Both the position numbers and the translations under genes were made by a program. From Puccinellia tenuiflora (Eukaryota; Streptophyta; Magnoliopsida; Poales; Poaceae): DNA of 64,000 bases. Shown here piece after piece: positions 1-11,143 of this stretch (its first letter is position 1; each line of letters starts with the position of its first letter). The notes under the pieces were generated by a model that was not told the origin of the DNA, ran no database searches, and saw only the letters and a list, made by a program, of their open reading frames with translations. The DNA lies in the NCBI GenBank assembly GCA_012064385.1, contig QRDG01000534.1:1694086-1758085 (forward strand), read 5' to 3'.

Positions 1-634
1 TCGCTATCTTGTCGTGGTCATGCGATATGTCTAATAGATTTCCATGATATTGATAATTAGCGAAGAAAGTCAGGGTGGCTGGGATCGGAGGCTTGTGCTG
101 GCGGAGTGGAGGTTTGGTTGCGCTGAAGACTCTAGAGACAGGTTTTCATGTGTGTCAGGTGTCGGGGACTTGCAGCAGCGGCCTTGACAAGAGGGGGCGG
201 CAACACGGGCGGACTGCTTTCCGGTGGTACTAAGTACCGAGTCGTGATGTTCAGGGTGAAAACTCAAGGTCTGGCCTTCATTGGATGTACCTGGCAATGG
301 CCTTGCTGAAGGCATTGTTTTGGACTCCTGGCCTTTCTTCAGGGTGAAAGCCCAAGGTCTGGCCTTAATTGGTTGTACCTGGCAATGGCCTTGCTGAAGG
401 CATTGTTTGGAGAACCTTTTTGCGATCCGGGTGTTGTATTTTGGTGGTGGTTAGAGTGTTGCTGTTGCGAGTGTTCCATCACTCTGACGGGGTCTTTTGT
501 TTTTTGTTTTCTCTCTTTTTTATTTTTTTCTTTGGCTGTGTGCATCCTGGATATCTTTTGATATCTTGTTGGTGCAGAGGCTGGGTGTAATTGGTATCTC
601 TCGATGTTAATATATTCTCTTTATCAAAAAAAAA
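1..634 (+). mobile_element. 3' end of a LINE-type retrotransposon (remnant)
   Basis: The segment ends in a T-rich stretch followed by 'ttaatatattctctttatc' and an A-run at about 626-634, the usual look of a grass LINE 3' terminus. No coding domain is visible in the part present; it is the 3' untranslated region, cut by the window edge. Two direct repeats lie inside it (separate entry). The word 'ccttgctgaaggcattgttt' recurs in antisense near 8308, so the same family is present twice. Family name not assigned. Confidence 0.6.
250..425 (+). repeat. 88-bp imperfect tandem repeat in the LINE 3' UTR
   Basis: Two copies start at 'ttcagggtgaaa' (250) and 'ttcagggtgaaag' (338), a spacing of 88 bp. 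Each runs through 'ggtctggcctt' and 'tggcaatggccttgctgaag'. Confidence 0.8.
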
Positions 635-907
635 TCTCAGAAAAAATATACAAACGGGCAGGTTTGTCTCTCATTTGTGACATGAAATGGCGACTGACTG
701 GCTGTATGCGGTGTGGTTGTGGGCCTAACCGGCCGCCGGTGGGCCGGGGTGATGGCGGCGATCTGCCGGAGACATGTTTGTCTCGTCCTGGCCACGCGCG
801 TTGTCTCCTAGTTACTCTCTTGTAATTTTCTCTTTTCCTACCGTAGTCCTAATTGTAGTTCTTTCTTTGTTAGTTTTGATTCTTGTATCTTAGAATCGGG
901 AAAAATT
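635..907. other. Unassigned spacer
   Basis: Mixed composition with a GC-rich patch near 720-800. I see no ORF with recognisable similarity and no clear repeat boundary. Confidence 0.4.
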
Positions 908-1500
908 CTAGCTAGGTTATATATTTTCTTTATAAATTTAAATATTAACAATCACATAGATTGAAATTGTTGGCTACAAGTTTCTTTCCAAAATCTTCGC
1001 CCATTCAAGGATTTTGTTCAAGCTCCGCCACTGGTCGTGGTCAACTTTGGCTTCTACTTGATGAGAGTGCACAACGTGTCTGAACGTATCATTAAGAGCC
1101 AAAAACATCTTCCTTATGATGAAGACATTATCATTAAGAAAATTCTAGCTAGGTCATAGATTTTATAAACTGAAACATTAACAATCACAGAGATTGAAAT
1201 TGTTGGTTACAGATTGAAATTGTTGGCTACGATTTCCTTTTCAAAATCTTTGCCCTTTCAAGGATTTTGTTCAAGCTCCGCCACTGGTCATGGTCAACTC
1301 TGCCTTCTCCTTGATGAGAGTGCATAACGTGTCGAACTTATCACTAAGAGCTAAAAACATCTTCTTTATGATGGAGACATTATCTACATCAACGGCTCTA
1401 GGGCCTTGAATCTCATTTATGTTATTGACTAGTCTTGAGTACATCCTTTGCGCCGACTCACCTCAGATGGAACTGAAACGAGTAAGCTGACTCGTAAGAG
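908..1500 (-). mobile_element. Duplicated gag fragment of an LTR retrotransposon, antisense
   Basis: Two related blocks (about 908-1112 and 1140-1375) share 'ttctagctaggt', 'gattgaaattgttggctac', 'caaggattttgttcaagc' and 'tccgccactggtc'. On the minus strand the second block reads a short open stretch with SAQRMYSRLVNNINEI and KKMFLALSDKFDTL, the pattern of Copia-type gag (UBN2-like) proteins. No pol, PBS or LTR end is visible here, so this is debris. Function inferred from motif likeness only. Confidence 0.5.
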
Positions 1501-2160
1501 TATGTAGTCTTTTCGACACACCAAACACAAAAATCGATCAGAGATGCACCGGATAGACAACTTCGCGCGCCCTATCCGAATATCGTCGTGCTATCACCAT
1601 CCCCAATAAGACACCGAGACTAAAAAACTAAGAACGGAAACACCTCCAAAACCCCAAGGACCGCCGGAGACGAGACGGACCACATACGTCGTTGGTGAAG
1701 GGAGCGGAAAACCTATCAGATCGCCCCCTCTCTGCTCTGACGGTGGGTGACACGTGCTGCTTAGCCAGTCTTCCGTCAGGGTACACTGTCATTTGTCTAT
1801 TTCAGTAAAGTTGTTCGCGTCGCGGGCTTCGGTGCTGTGCTGCCGTGCTGGGTGACTCTAAACAAGTGTGCGGTCGTGCGGTCCCTGTTGCAAGTGAAAT
1901 GAAACAACACCTGAGCTGGTAATGACGTCGTTTTGGAAATATACGCAACACAACACGCAAGCACAAACACAAACACACCACCACCGTCGGTTCACGCATC
2001 GTCTACCGCAAACACAAAACCCTTTTTAGAGCTGACGGTGTCACGATGCCCGCACACAGCACAGCGCAGCACACCAGCCGACGGAGCGCAGCCGCCGCCA
2101 CCGCAGCGCCGTGCCACTCCGTGCGCCTCGTCCAGGAGAAGAAGAAAAAATCCACCACGG
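1501..2160. other. Upstream region of the Dabb gene
   Basis: 1501-1800 has no recognised feature. 1930-2160 becomes C/A-rich with runs of 'acacaaacacacc' and leads into the TATA box of the following gene. Short ORFs on both strands here have no family features. Confidence 0.4.
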
Positions 2161-2168
2161 CGCCACCA

Positions 2169-2178
2169 CTATAAAAAT
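2169..2178 (+). promoter_or_regulatory. Probable TATA box of the Dabb gene
   Basis: 'ctataaaaat' lies 87-96 bp upstream of the ATG at 2265, after a purine-rich stretch. This places a transcription start near 2200 and leaves a leader of about 65 bp, normal for a plant gene. Inferred from position and sequence only. Confidence 0.6.
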
Positions 2179-2264
2179 CCATCTTCCCAAGAGTGTGAGA
2201 CGGTCACAGGTCACTGTCCTCCCAATCCCATTTCGATTTTAACCTCGCATCGACTGCCCGCACC

Positions 2265-3073
2265 ATGATCTGCCTCAAAGCCATCCCCTCCCCTCGACTC
2301 CACCTACCCCTCCTCGCCTCCTCCCCGCTCCGCCGCCTCCGACCCTCCGCCACCGTCCTCCGCGCCGCCATGTCATCCACCACCCCCACCCCCACCCCCG
2401 CCCCCGCCATCGCGGCCCCGATCGAGCACTTCGTGCTCATCAAGGTCCGCCCGGAGGCCATCTCCTCGGGCGCCGCCGCCGCCATGGTCTCCTCGCTCCA
2501 GTCCCTCTCCGCCCTCGTCCCGGGCCTCTCCTACATCCACGCGGGCCCCGTGCTCCGCCTCCGCTCGCCCGCCGCCGAGGCGCTCGGCCCCACCCACCTC
2601 CTCCACTCCCGCTACGCCGCCAAGCCCGACCTCGCCGCCTACGCGGTCCACCCGGCGCACGTGGCGGCCGTGCAGGCGCACGTCGCCCCCAACGCGCTCG
2701 ACGCCACCGCCGTCGACTGGGTCAACGTGGCGGACCTCCCGTCCCCGGTCGCCCCCGGCGCCGCCGTGCGGCTCACCCTCGCCAAGGTCAAGGAGGGGGT
2801 GGAGGTCGGGAAGCTCCTGGTGGGGGTGGCCGCGGCAACCAGGGCCGCCGGGGAGGGAAGGGCTCCAGGGTCAGCTTCGGGGAGAACTTCTCCCCGGCCA
2901 GGGCCAAGGGGTACCAGTTCGGGATGGTCGCCGTGTTCGACAGCGTCGAGGAGCTGGACGCGCTGGAGGGGGACGGCAAGGTGGAGGAGGCCAAGGCCGC
3001 GCTCAGGCCCTTGCTCGACGAGGTCGTGGTGCTGGACTTCGTCGTCGACGCGCCGGCCGCGGCCAGCCTCTAG
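2265..3073 (+). pseudogene. Stress-response A/B barrel (Dabb) protein, two-domain type, frameshifted
   Basis: The ATG at 2265 has good context (caccATGa). The first 35 residues are rich in P, L, R, S and A with few acidic residues, like a chloroplast transit peptide. A first Dabb domain follows (from IEHFVLIKVRPE, about residues 51-150), then a linker and a second domain from about residue 165. The frame breaks at 2855-2862 ('gggagggaagggctcc'). Upstream reads AAATRAAGEG; the family-like continuation SFGENFSPARAKGYQFGM and FDSVEELDALEGDGKVEEAK is found in another frame, ending at TAG 3071-3073. A single missing base explains this. As it stands the first frame continues to 3077 with an arginine-rich tail unlike the family. 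Dabb proteins of the plant UP3 type form small ferredoxin-like dimers; enzymatic role unsettled. The gene is single-exon. Either a real recent loss of the second domain or an assembly error. Confidence 0.85.
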
Positions 3074-3640
3074 ATGATGATGCTGGGAGGTTTCAGGTTG
3101 ATTTCGGATCCGAGTCTGTCGTCGATTGGGCATAATGGATGGAACTCCTTGTGAAATTGGGGGATCGATTTAATAAGAATTGCGTCGCGTACTTGCTTCC
3201 CGATCAAGAACAAAGCGGCGGCGGCGAGCCTTTGAGGGGTTTCAGGCTCTTAGCTTCGGTTTTGAGTGTGTTTTGTGCTGTCGATTTGGGAATAAATGAA
3301 GTCCTTGCGATATTTGGATCGATCGTGCGTTCAACAATACATTTGCTTGCCTCGATGATAATGGAATTAATCTCAAAGAAGATAATTCTCGCCTTGCCTG
3401 TGTGTACGAACACTTCATATGTGCTTCCGATTTTGACATGCCATGCATCAATGTCCACTCCAGTTCTGAATATAGGGCCATGTAAACCAGAGCTTGATGT
3501 GCCAACGCGAAGCGAACCAACCCGTGTGTCATATAAAAACAAATATTCTTTTAGTGAGAGGGACGATCTCGTAGGTAGCGCCCATGATAACTTCATCAAT
3601 TCAAGATTAGATCTGTCAACTCAGTCTCTCAAAGATGCTT
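3074..3640 (+). other. 3' flank/UTR of the Dabb gene
   Basis: AT-balanced sequence with an open frame from 3139 that shows no domain and sits directly behind the gene's stop. I read it as 3' UTR and downstream DNA rather than a second gene. Confidence 0.45.
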
Positions 3641-3728
3641 ATAATGATAGGGTGTGCTGCGTATGTTTATAGGGTGAGCGTCTCATAATGATAGGGTGTG
3701 CTGCGTATGTTTATAGGGTGAGCGTACG
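3641..3728 (+). repeat. 44-bp tandem duplication
   Basis: 'ataatgatagggtgtgctgc' occurs at 3641 and again at 3685, with the rest of the 44-bp unit nearly identical. The following 'gtgtgggtgaacgtctacgt' stretch looks like a common Triticeae repeat tail. Confidence 0.85.
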
Positions 3729-3816
3729 TGTGGGTGAACGTCTACGTTTGTATTGTGCCGTCTTGGGCAGGGTGGGGTGCCGTACGGCTACTCCGCAGCA
3801 CCCTATTTATTATTTT

Positions 3817-3859
3817 CCAATTATTATTATTATTATTGAACTCTAGTTGTATGTCAATT

Positions 3860-3909
<50 letters not shown>

Positions 3910-3911
3910 GA
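3817..3911 (+). repeat. (ATT)n microsatellite with duplicated flank
   Basis: Two ATT tracts, about 3817-3836 and 3862-3909, are each followed by 'gaactctagttgta'. The repeat flank is therefore duplicated along with the microsatellite. Confidence 0.9.
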
Positions 3912-4039
3912 ACTCTAGTTGTAAGTTTGATTACAACAATTCAAATTAAAAATAGTTATTACAACAATTCAATTAAAACATTAAACCAGCAAGATTTATA
4001 AACAACATGACACTCAAACTAATCGTTTTCTTTAACCGC

Positions 4040-4600
4040 CCATAAACGCCCCCCAGATCATCTTTAACTTGGTGGTGAGTTGTTTCATCACGAATTTCCG
4101 GATGCATGGCGAGAATTTCAGAAAACTCGGTAGGGATGCCCTGATATGGCTTGGCAAGAGGGTCATGGTACTCAAATTACTGATCAAACATCATACAATA
4201 TCGCGCCCACCCTTCATGATCATATTGTGCATGATGGCACAAACATTTATGATCTCCACATCTGATATAGCGACAATTGATAGAGAAGGGTACCATACAA
4301 TAGAAAAACGGTCTTGGAGCACCAAATGCACGCCCTATATCTTCTATCAATAGCAAAACAAGCTTTGAGCACCAAATGCCTGCTCCACATCGATTGCGAG
4401 ATTGACGTACTCTTCCATCATTTGGAAAAACATGATCTCATCATCGTTACCATAGCCTTTTGGGCAACAATGAATCGACAATGAAGTAATGAAACTAGGC
4501 AATACTTCTTCTCGTATGATCCTCCTCTTTGCATCAACAGCAGCGGAGCTCCTCAGCCGATGCGCGTGTCTTCGCGGCAAGATCAGACCCTCCATCGCGC
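4040..4600 (-). pseudogene. PIF/Harbinger transposase remnant (DDE_Tnp_4 type)
   Basis: The minus strand reads pieces of the C-terminal half of a Harbinger nuclease: DVEQAFGAQ near 4370, a second RAFGAP copy near 4325, IMHNMIMKGG near 4230, and MHPEIRDETTHHQVKDDL near 4065-4105. These match the family's VERAFG, CVIMHNMI and EIRDETTHHQL blocks. Stops and frame changes separate them, and the VERAFG segment appears twice, so an internal duplication occurred. Catalytic D residues are not recognisable. 3.96-4.04 kb and 4.6-5.3 kb may be further element sequence. Confidence 0.75.
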
Positions 4601-6230
4601 CATCGTTCTCCTCCTGATGCTACCGGCCTAGGAGGACTGTCGCCATATGACTGAGGGGATCAGTTTGGAAGAAGAGTCGTTTCGATTGTTCTCGGCATCA
4701 ACAAATGAATCCAAGCAGGCTAGGGAAAAGACAATCGCGTCTGGACCGGATGCGAGTAGGAGGATGACGGCGCCGGATTTTGGACTTGTGGCTGACCATA
4801 TTGGCTCGGCTTGCTATAGTATTACTGACTCTTCTTGTCTGGTTTTTCTTTAGGAACAGGGTGGCGATGGTTCTCCACTGGGAGAGGGCATCCACGGGTG
4901 GTTGGCGCCGAAGGGGGTGTTGGCTAAGGAGGAATTGTACGTTTTCGCCCCAATGGTGGTTTCAACGTGCAAAGTATCATTGCTAATGAATCTTTAAACA
5001 AACTAGGCATGAGGCTCAATTCAATGTATGGAAAATTCTTCCCAATTCCGTCAGACTTTGGATGCAATTCAAAATTCATTAGTCGGTATCATGTCCGGAA
5101 TCGACGTTGGTATCTCCCCCACCCGGTAACCAAACGCTCGTTGATACCATGGCCATGTATCCAAAACTACAACGAGAAGTCAAGCCATGTTAAACGGCAT
5201 CACACCTCAATTAACAAGGAAAACGTGTCCATAAGCATTGCTACTGGATCCTAAAGCAAACTAGGAGCCGTAAGGCAAGCGCAATTCAACAAAAATGATC
5301 AGCCAACATAATTTTATTGAGATGATTAACTAATTATGATCAAGTCTAAAAAAAACTAATTATGATCAAAGGCTGGACCAACTGGGAGGGAAACGAGTAG
5401 ATAATCTATTTTATTTATTCTTTTAAATGTAAATAATCTTGTAATATGACTAAATAAGCTACTTGAAATTCACTGTGCTTGTTTATCCCGCTTTTTTACG
5501 CCTTGCGCGTGTATAATCCTCACGGGTTATAGGCGCGCGGCGGCTGTCATTCTCCCAGGCCCGATCTCGGGGCGTGACATTGTATGTTCAAAATTGCAGA
5601 CTTCAATTCACAATAGTTGTTTATTATCCTTCTTCTGTTGTTCATTTGGTGAAATTATTCTCAGTATCATCTGAAATTTTTCCTTCCTATCTGATTATGC
5701 AGTGAGATGAAATGAAAGTTTAGCTATTTCTCCGCACAATTCTTCTGATTGTCCGGGAGCGTTGATATTATTTTATTATCTATTTCAACTGATCCACTGC
5801 GGTTTTGCTTATCCATATAGAATCATATTCAAGAAGGTGAGATCAGAAGCTTAAAATTGCAATTTGTTGCCTAATAGCAACCAGGTATAACCATCTGGCA
5901 TTTGTAGCTTCCAAGTGCTCGATTGCCCTTTATTTCAGAACCGGATGTATTTTCATATCAAGTACTCCGTAGTTCACAGTCGCTATAGTAAGTTTACACA
6001 CACATACAGTCTGTTTCATCACTTCCTACCAAGCTTCGGTTTGTTCATGATTTCCAAGCTATTTGATTGACAAATTGCAGTAAAATAGTGATGCTATTTA
6101 GCGAGATGATAATTGTTTATAATTGCGATGAAAATGCACTTTATACAACTCAGCAGAATTAGTTCCCCTCTTTCTTCATTCAGCAATTTGAGTAATTCAT
6201 CTTACTTATTATAGACCATTTTATTTCAGT
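4601..6230. other. No recognised feature
   Basis: AT-rich, with short ORFs only. 5281-6230 contains neither a long frame nor an identifiable repeat end. Confidence 0.4.
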
Positions 6231-6400
6231 ATTATGGTATTTTGTGCGGTATTGTCTGAGACTCCGAAAAAGATTCTCCAAAACAACGCCTCCAAGAAGA
6301 TAACAGTGCATAACTACCATCGTCGTCCAATCCAACCATCATAGTCAGATACAGAGTTTTCACCTTGGAGTAGGAGTTTTCACCTTGGAGTAGGTCCATC
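6231..6400 (-). mobile_element. LINE 3' tail, antisense, part 1 (split by solo LTR)
   Basis: The sequence 'caccttggagtaggagtttt' is tandemly repeated at 6361-6395. It continues after the solo LTR at 8296, where the antisense of the LINE word seen at 301-320 appears. It is the proximal half of one LINE remnant interrupted by the LTR. Confidence 0.5.
6396..6400. repeat. 5-bp target site duplication (CCATC), left copy
   Basis: CCATC directly precedes TGTTGG at 6401 and is repeated at 8296-8300 after the terminal CA. The match defines a clean insertion. Confidence 0.9.
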
Positions 6401-8295
6401 TGTTGGGAATATGCCCTAGAGGCAATAATAAAATGGTTTATTAGCATATTCATGTTTATGATAATAGTTTATTCTCCATGCTATAATTGTATTAATCGGA
6501 AACATAATACATGTGTGGAATATAAACAACCAGGTGTCCCTAGTAAGCCTCTACCGGACTAGTTCGTTAGTTAAGAGATGGTTAGAGTTTCCTAACCATG
6601 GACTTGTTATAGTCACTTGATAACAGAGTCATATCATTAGGAGTAAGGATGTGATGGACAAGACCCAAATAATAGAGAGTTGCACTTGATCGTGTCACAC
6701 AGTTTCATTGCCAACGCTTTAGTATATGCCAAGTATAGTTTCCTTAGACCATGAGATTATGTCACTCCCGTTTACCGGAGGAATACTTTGTGGACATCAA
6801 ACGTCACTTCATAACTGGGTGATTATAAAGGTGGCTTTCAGGTATCTCCGATGGTATTTGTTGGGTGACATGAATCAAGAGTGGGATTTGTCCTTCCTTG
6901 TGACGGAAAAGATATCTCTGGGCCCTCTCGGTAATATAGCATCAGAAAGGTTGCAACCATGTGATTAAGTGTTGATCACGGAGATCCTATATTATGGACG
7001 AGTAAAGATAATTTGCCAGGTAACGAGATAGAACTAGATATGGAGATATCGACGATCAAATCTCGGGCAAATTAAATATCAGTGAGACAAAGGGAATCGT
7101 ATACGAGATTAAGAATCTCTGTCATCATGGTTGAATCGATAAGGAACTTCGTTGAATACTTAGGAGTCAATATGGGCATCCCGGTCCCGCTATTGATTAT
7201 TGATTTGATCATGTCTACATGTTCTCGAACCCGTAGGGTCACACACTTAACGCTCCGATGTAGCTAGGGTTAACGATGAGATAATTAATGGTATAAACGA
7301 ATGGTGATTCGGAGTCTCGGATGGGATCCTGGACATCACGAGGAGTTCCGGAAGAGTCCGGAGAATAAGATTCATATAAGGAAAGTGGTTTCCGGAGGTA
7401 TCGGAAAGTCCGGGAATTTTCCGGTAGAGTACCGGAATATTCTAGAAGGTTCTAGAGGAGTCTAGAAGTGGGGCCCATAGGAGTATGGGGCCCACATGGA
7501 CCAATGGGTGGTGCAGCAACCTTAATGGGCTGGCTACACCAGCCCACATGGCCCAGCCGGCCAAAGGAAAGGAAAGGGGGGCCGAACCCTAATTGGAGTT
7601 GGCTTGGGGGCCAAGCCTCCCCCCTTGGCCGCATCCCCCTTTAAGGAAAGGGAGGAGCCTTGGGGGGCAAGGCACCCCTAGGGCCGGCGCACCCCTCCCC
7701 TTGGCCTCCACCTATTTAAGGTGGGGTGCGGCCAAGGGAGAGGCACTTGTTGCCCTAGCCGCCGCCCCTCCCTGCTGCTCCACCTCCACCTCTTGCGCCA
7801 CCCCTCCCGGAGGGCTGCCGTGAGTTGCACCTCCTCCTAGCCGCACCACCCCTAGTGTAGGGCTGCTGCTGCACCTCCTCCTCCTCTCTCCCTCGCTCAT
7901 GGCTTGGCGAAGCCCTGTCCGTGGAGAGATCTACATCATCAACGCCACCACAACCGTCGTGGTGCCGAGATCCATCTAGCCACGTCCTCCTCGCTTGCGG
8001 GATCAAGGAGAGGACGTCTACATCGAGCCGTACGTGTGGATACCGCGGAGGCGCTGCTTGTGCGGTGCTCCATCGGATTGGATCGCGTGGATAATACATC
8101 TCCTCGTGACTAGATGCGTCTAGTTGCGGGGATCGACAGACCAACCCCTGCATCGACAAAACGCTTTGAACGTTCTTCGAGGGTAAGAGATTGGATCTCA
8201 TCTTCGCTACCTTCGTCTAATAGAACTAGATCCTTGGGGTTTATTCCGCTTGTTGCGTAGGAATTTTTTTTGTTTTCTATGCAACGACCCCTTCA
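6401..8295 (+). mobile_element. Solo LTR of a Copia-like retrotransposon (1895 bp)
   Basis: It starts TGTTGGGAATATGCCC and ends 'acgaccccttca', with perfect 5-bp TSDs CCATC on both sides. The 5' 'gccctagaggcaataataaa' segment belongs to a very common Triticeae LTR type. GC-rich tracts at 7450-7900 and 'aagggagaggcac' resemble the R/U5 part. No internal domain, PBS or polypurine tract exists, so one LTR-LTR recombination removed the body. Strand assigned from LTR orientation only. Confidence 0.9.
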
Positions 8296-8500
8296 CCATC
8301 CTCTAAACAATGCCTTCAGCAAGGGAACGACTAGGGAGCCACCATTGCCAATAGAACCACGAGGTTCGCCCGGAGGGTTTTCACCCCGGAGGACTGGGAC
8401 CACCAAGAACGGATTCTGGCAGTGCGAACGTCCCCACTCGCCATGAACAGTGTTGTAAAACTCGGACCATCTGTCTTCCAATCCGCTGCGAGTAAACTCA
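8296..8500 (-). mobile_element. LINE 3' tail, antisense, part 2
   Basis: 8296-8300 is the second CCATC copy. 'aaacaatgccttcagcaagg' at 8306-8325 is the exact reverse complement of LINE sequence at 301-320. Together with 6231-6400 this is one LINE remnant into which the solo LTR's parent inserted. Confidence 0.65.
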
Positions 8501-10312
8501 GGAAACTTTTATAGGTCTAGGCCCATTTAAAGATTCTGGCAGTGTTTACTTTTACTTTCATGATTTTGTAAAGATGTATCTATTCATTCCGCAACAACGC
8601 ACTGGGAATCGTCTAATTTCCATAGGTCTAGGCCCGTTTAAAAACTTCTCCCAACTTTTCTAGATTCTAAACATGTAATAAAACTGTTTTGCAACCCATT
8701 TTACAAGGAAACATGCACAATTTATAAAACCGATTGGACCAGCGGTCCGACCGGAAAAACCTGCATCTATTAGTTTTGATATATTTGAATTTTTTGGGAC
8801 TTAAAACCTAGAAAAATACTTGCAAAATCTCAAAGGCATGTAGCATGTAAAGTTATCCCAACACGTACATGTAAGAACTATCCCAATGAGGGAAATATAA
8901 AAACACTATATTAAATTTACCTCACAATTTATAAATAAAAATGAAAGTGATAACTATTTAATTTGAATATGAGAAGTCATGAGAAATTTGAATCTGAAAG
9001 AATCTTATTGTAATTTTTCTGACATGCTTAACATTTGAAACTATAAATTTGTTTCAGGAGTATGTATAGTGTGTTTCAGGAGTAATAGAATGGAAAACAT
9101 CTTTTGTAAGTTTTATTTAATGCTAATAGAATGCATAATCAAATGGAACAGTATAAAATCGGATAATAAAGAAAATAACTGCCGCGTTATAGACTCAAAC
9201 TTGAGACCTCCACCTTGTACAACTACTGAAACTCATGCCAACTACCAATAGGACTGAATTAATTTTGTGATATCATTCTCAAGTATTTTTATATAGAGGA
9301 AACTGGATATTTTCGGCCCCCAAAAAATTGGGGCCCTGTGCTGCTGCACGGGCCACACTTTTGTGGGCCAGAGCCTGTTAATGGGTGTTACTAATTCTAA
9401 GTCGATTGAGAATTAAGTTAACAATATTAGTTGCAACTCATGGCTAGCACGAATCAGAAAGCAAATCTAACGGGGTGGAGTATTTTTCTGAATTGTAACC
9501 CCACTTACAACTAATGAAATCTGAGTTGCAACTCATAGTGTACGAAATTGCAAGGTGAATCCGAGGGTAAATGACTTGACTGAGCACTAGCCTAGCTGAA
9601 AATTAGTAAAATTGATTCTTAATTCATATATGTGTGCAATGGTTTATTTTGTGTTTCTTTTGTGGCGGGGAGCAACACACCGACACCATATCATCTGTAG
9701 GCTTGCTATTGAGGTATCGATATCGCTAGCACGAACGAGGGTGCCATACACCGACGGTAGAACATGGGATAGGGCGTGGAGGATTCCGGTGACTGGATAT
9801 CACACAGTTTACCCAGCTTTGGATCTCACAACATCGGCGAGATCCTACATGCTTCTGTAATTCACTATAAGGCAACATATGCGATTACAATGAGATTGAA
9901 ACCGGGCCCTAAGGCTTCCCGTAGTACATCTAAATAGACTACCGGATCTAGGGCTTATAGGATTAACCTAACCGATTAAGAACCCAGCTGGCTAGTTGTT
10001 GATTTCGTGGATCTTTTTCCCATTTGTTGCTTGGTACGTTCGTTCGTTGATGCCTTATTTATACACAACGACTTATTTTGACTAGTAGTCAGATTTCGGA
10101 CACACTACACACTAGACATAGGGATGTATACGAATCCTTTCCACATTTTTTATTGGATTCGAAGTTGAGCGCATAATGACCAGTAGCAGATTCAGGGGCG
10201 GATATATCCGGTCGCAGAATCGGAACGGAAATGGAGCGAAATCATGGCGAAAAAAGATTAATCGTATATAAGTACGCATATAAGTACATGAAAAATCATA
10301 CAATAAAAAATA
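8501..10312. other. No recognised feature
   Basis: AT-rich DNA without long frames. 'aggtctaggccc(a/g)tttaaa' occurs twice (about 8513 and 8623), so a short old duplication is present. Nothing else could be assigned. Confidence 0.4.
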
Positions 10313-10313
10313 G

Positions 10314-10352
10314 TTCTCCCATCTATATCATAATATAATATGAGGGAGTAGT
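10314..10352. mobile_element. Collapsed Stowaway-like MITE remnant
   Basis: 'tctcccatctatatcataat' runs directly into 'ataatatgagggagta', the two inverted ends of a Stowaway (Tc1/Mariner) MITE with nearly all of the interior missing. Confidence 0.5.
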
Positions 10353-10610
10353 AGCCTAATAAAATTATACTCCATAGTTGATACATGGGTTGCGTAAGTG
10401 AGTTGTGTTGTCCGGAGGAACTTGGAATCTCACTAACTACTAATTATGCTCTATTTGTTAAGACATTTCGATGGAAAATCAGATTATTCGGATTAAAACC
10501 ATTGGATAATCCTTATTAATTTTCGGATAATCCATATCCGGGGCTGTTTGAAATAGCGTATCCTATATCGGGGTGTCGAGCATGGAATCGGAGACAGACT
10601 TCTTAAAATA

Positions 10611-10612
<2 letters not shown>

Positions 10613-10697
<85 letters not shown>
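10613..10697. repeat. (AT)n microsatellite, 85 bp
   Basis: Uninterrupted AT repeats. It forms the left flank of the element at 10698-11080. Confidence 0.97.
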
Positions 10698-10699
<2 letters not shown>

Positions 10700-11078
10700 A
10701 AGCCCAATTGGGGCACCATGGTGCCCGGGCACCATACCTCAAATACGTACAATTTACATCAAAATACACATACCCAAAGGTGTACATACCTAAGTTACGT
10801 ATACCTAACTTACATATACCCAAGGTATGCATAGCAAAGTTACATATACCCAAGTTACACATACCTAATATATATATACCCAAATATACGTATTTTGTAC
10901 ATACCCTAAGACAACCCTAGGTATACGTGCAAAAACGTATCATACCTACCGTACATATACATCATTTATGTCTATTAGGTATCTAGTATACATACATACC
11001 TCAGGTATGTACAAGGCAATAGGTATTTTACGCGTATCGAGTATGGTGCCCGGGCACCATGGAGCACCTACTAATTTA

Positions 11079-11080
<2 letters not shown>
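10698..11080. mobile_element. 383-bp inverted-repeat element inserted in a TA microsatellite
   Basis: TA arrays flank both sides, and the ends are inverted copies. The 18-bp palindrome atggtgcccgggcaccat lies at 10718-10735 and again at 11043-11060, with partly matching bases out to both borders. The interior has no ORF worth calling but repeats the word 'acatacc(c/t)aa(g)gttac' many times. The layout recalls microsatellite-targeting elements described in cereals (Micron in rice; TA-flanked transposons in maize). It is probably a non-autonomous Mutator-related element. Family assignment is inference. Confidence 0.75.

Positions 11081-11140
<60 letters not shown>
11081..11140. repeat. (TA)n microsatellite, 60 bp
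   Basis: Right flank of the 383-bp element and left flank of the large Mutator-like element that follows. Confidence 0.97.

Positions 11141-11143
<3 letters not shown>

Noticed and set aside
2373..3133. Long minus-strand ORFs over the Dabb gene
   Set aside because: Mirror frames of a GC-rich gene; compositions are G/R/H-rich without family motifs.
3139..3672. 177-codon plus-strand ORF behind the Dabb gene
   Set aside because: No domain or coding-like conservation pattern; it overlaps a tandem repeat at its end and fits 3' UTR.
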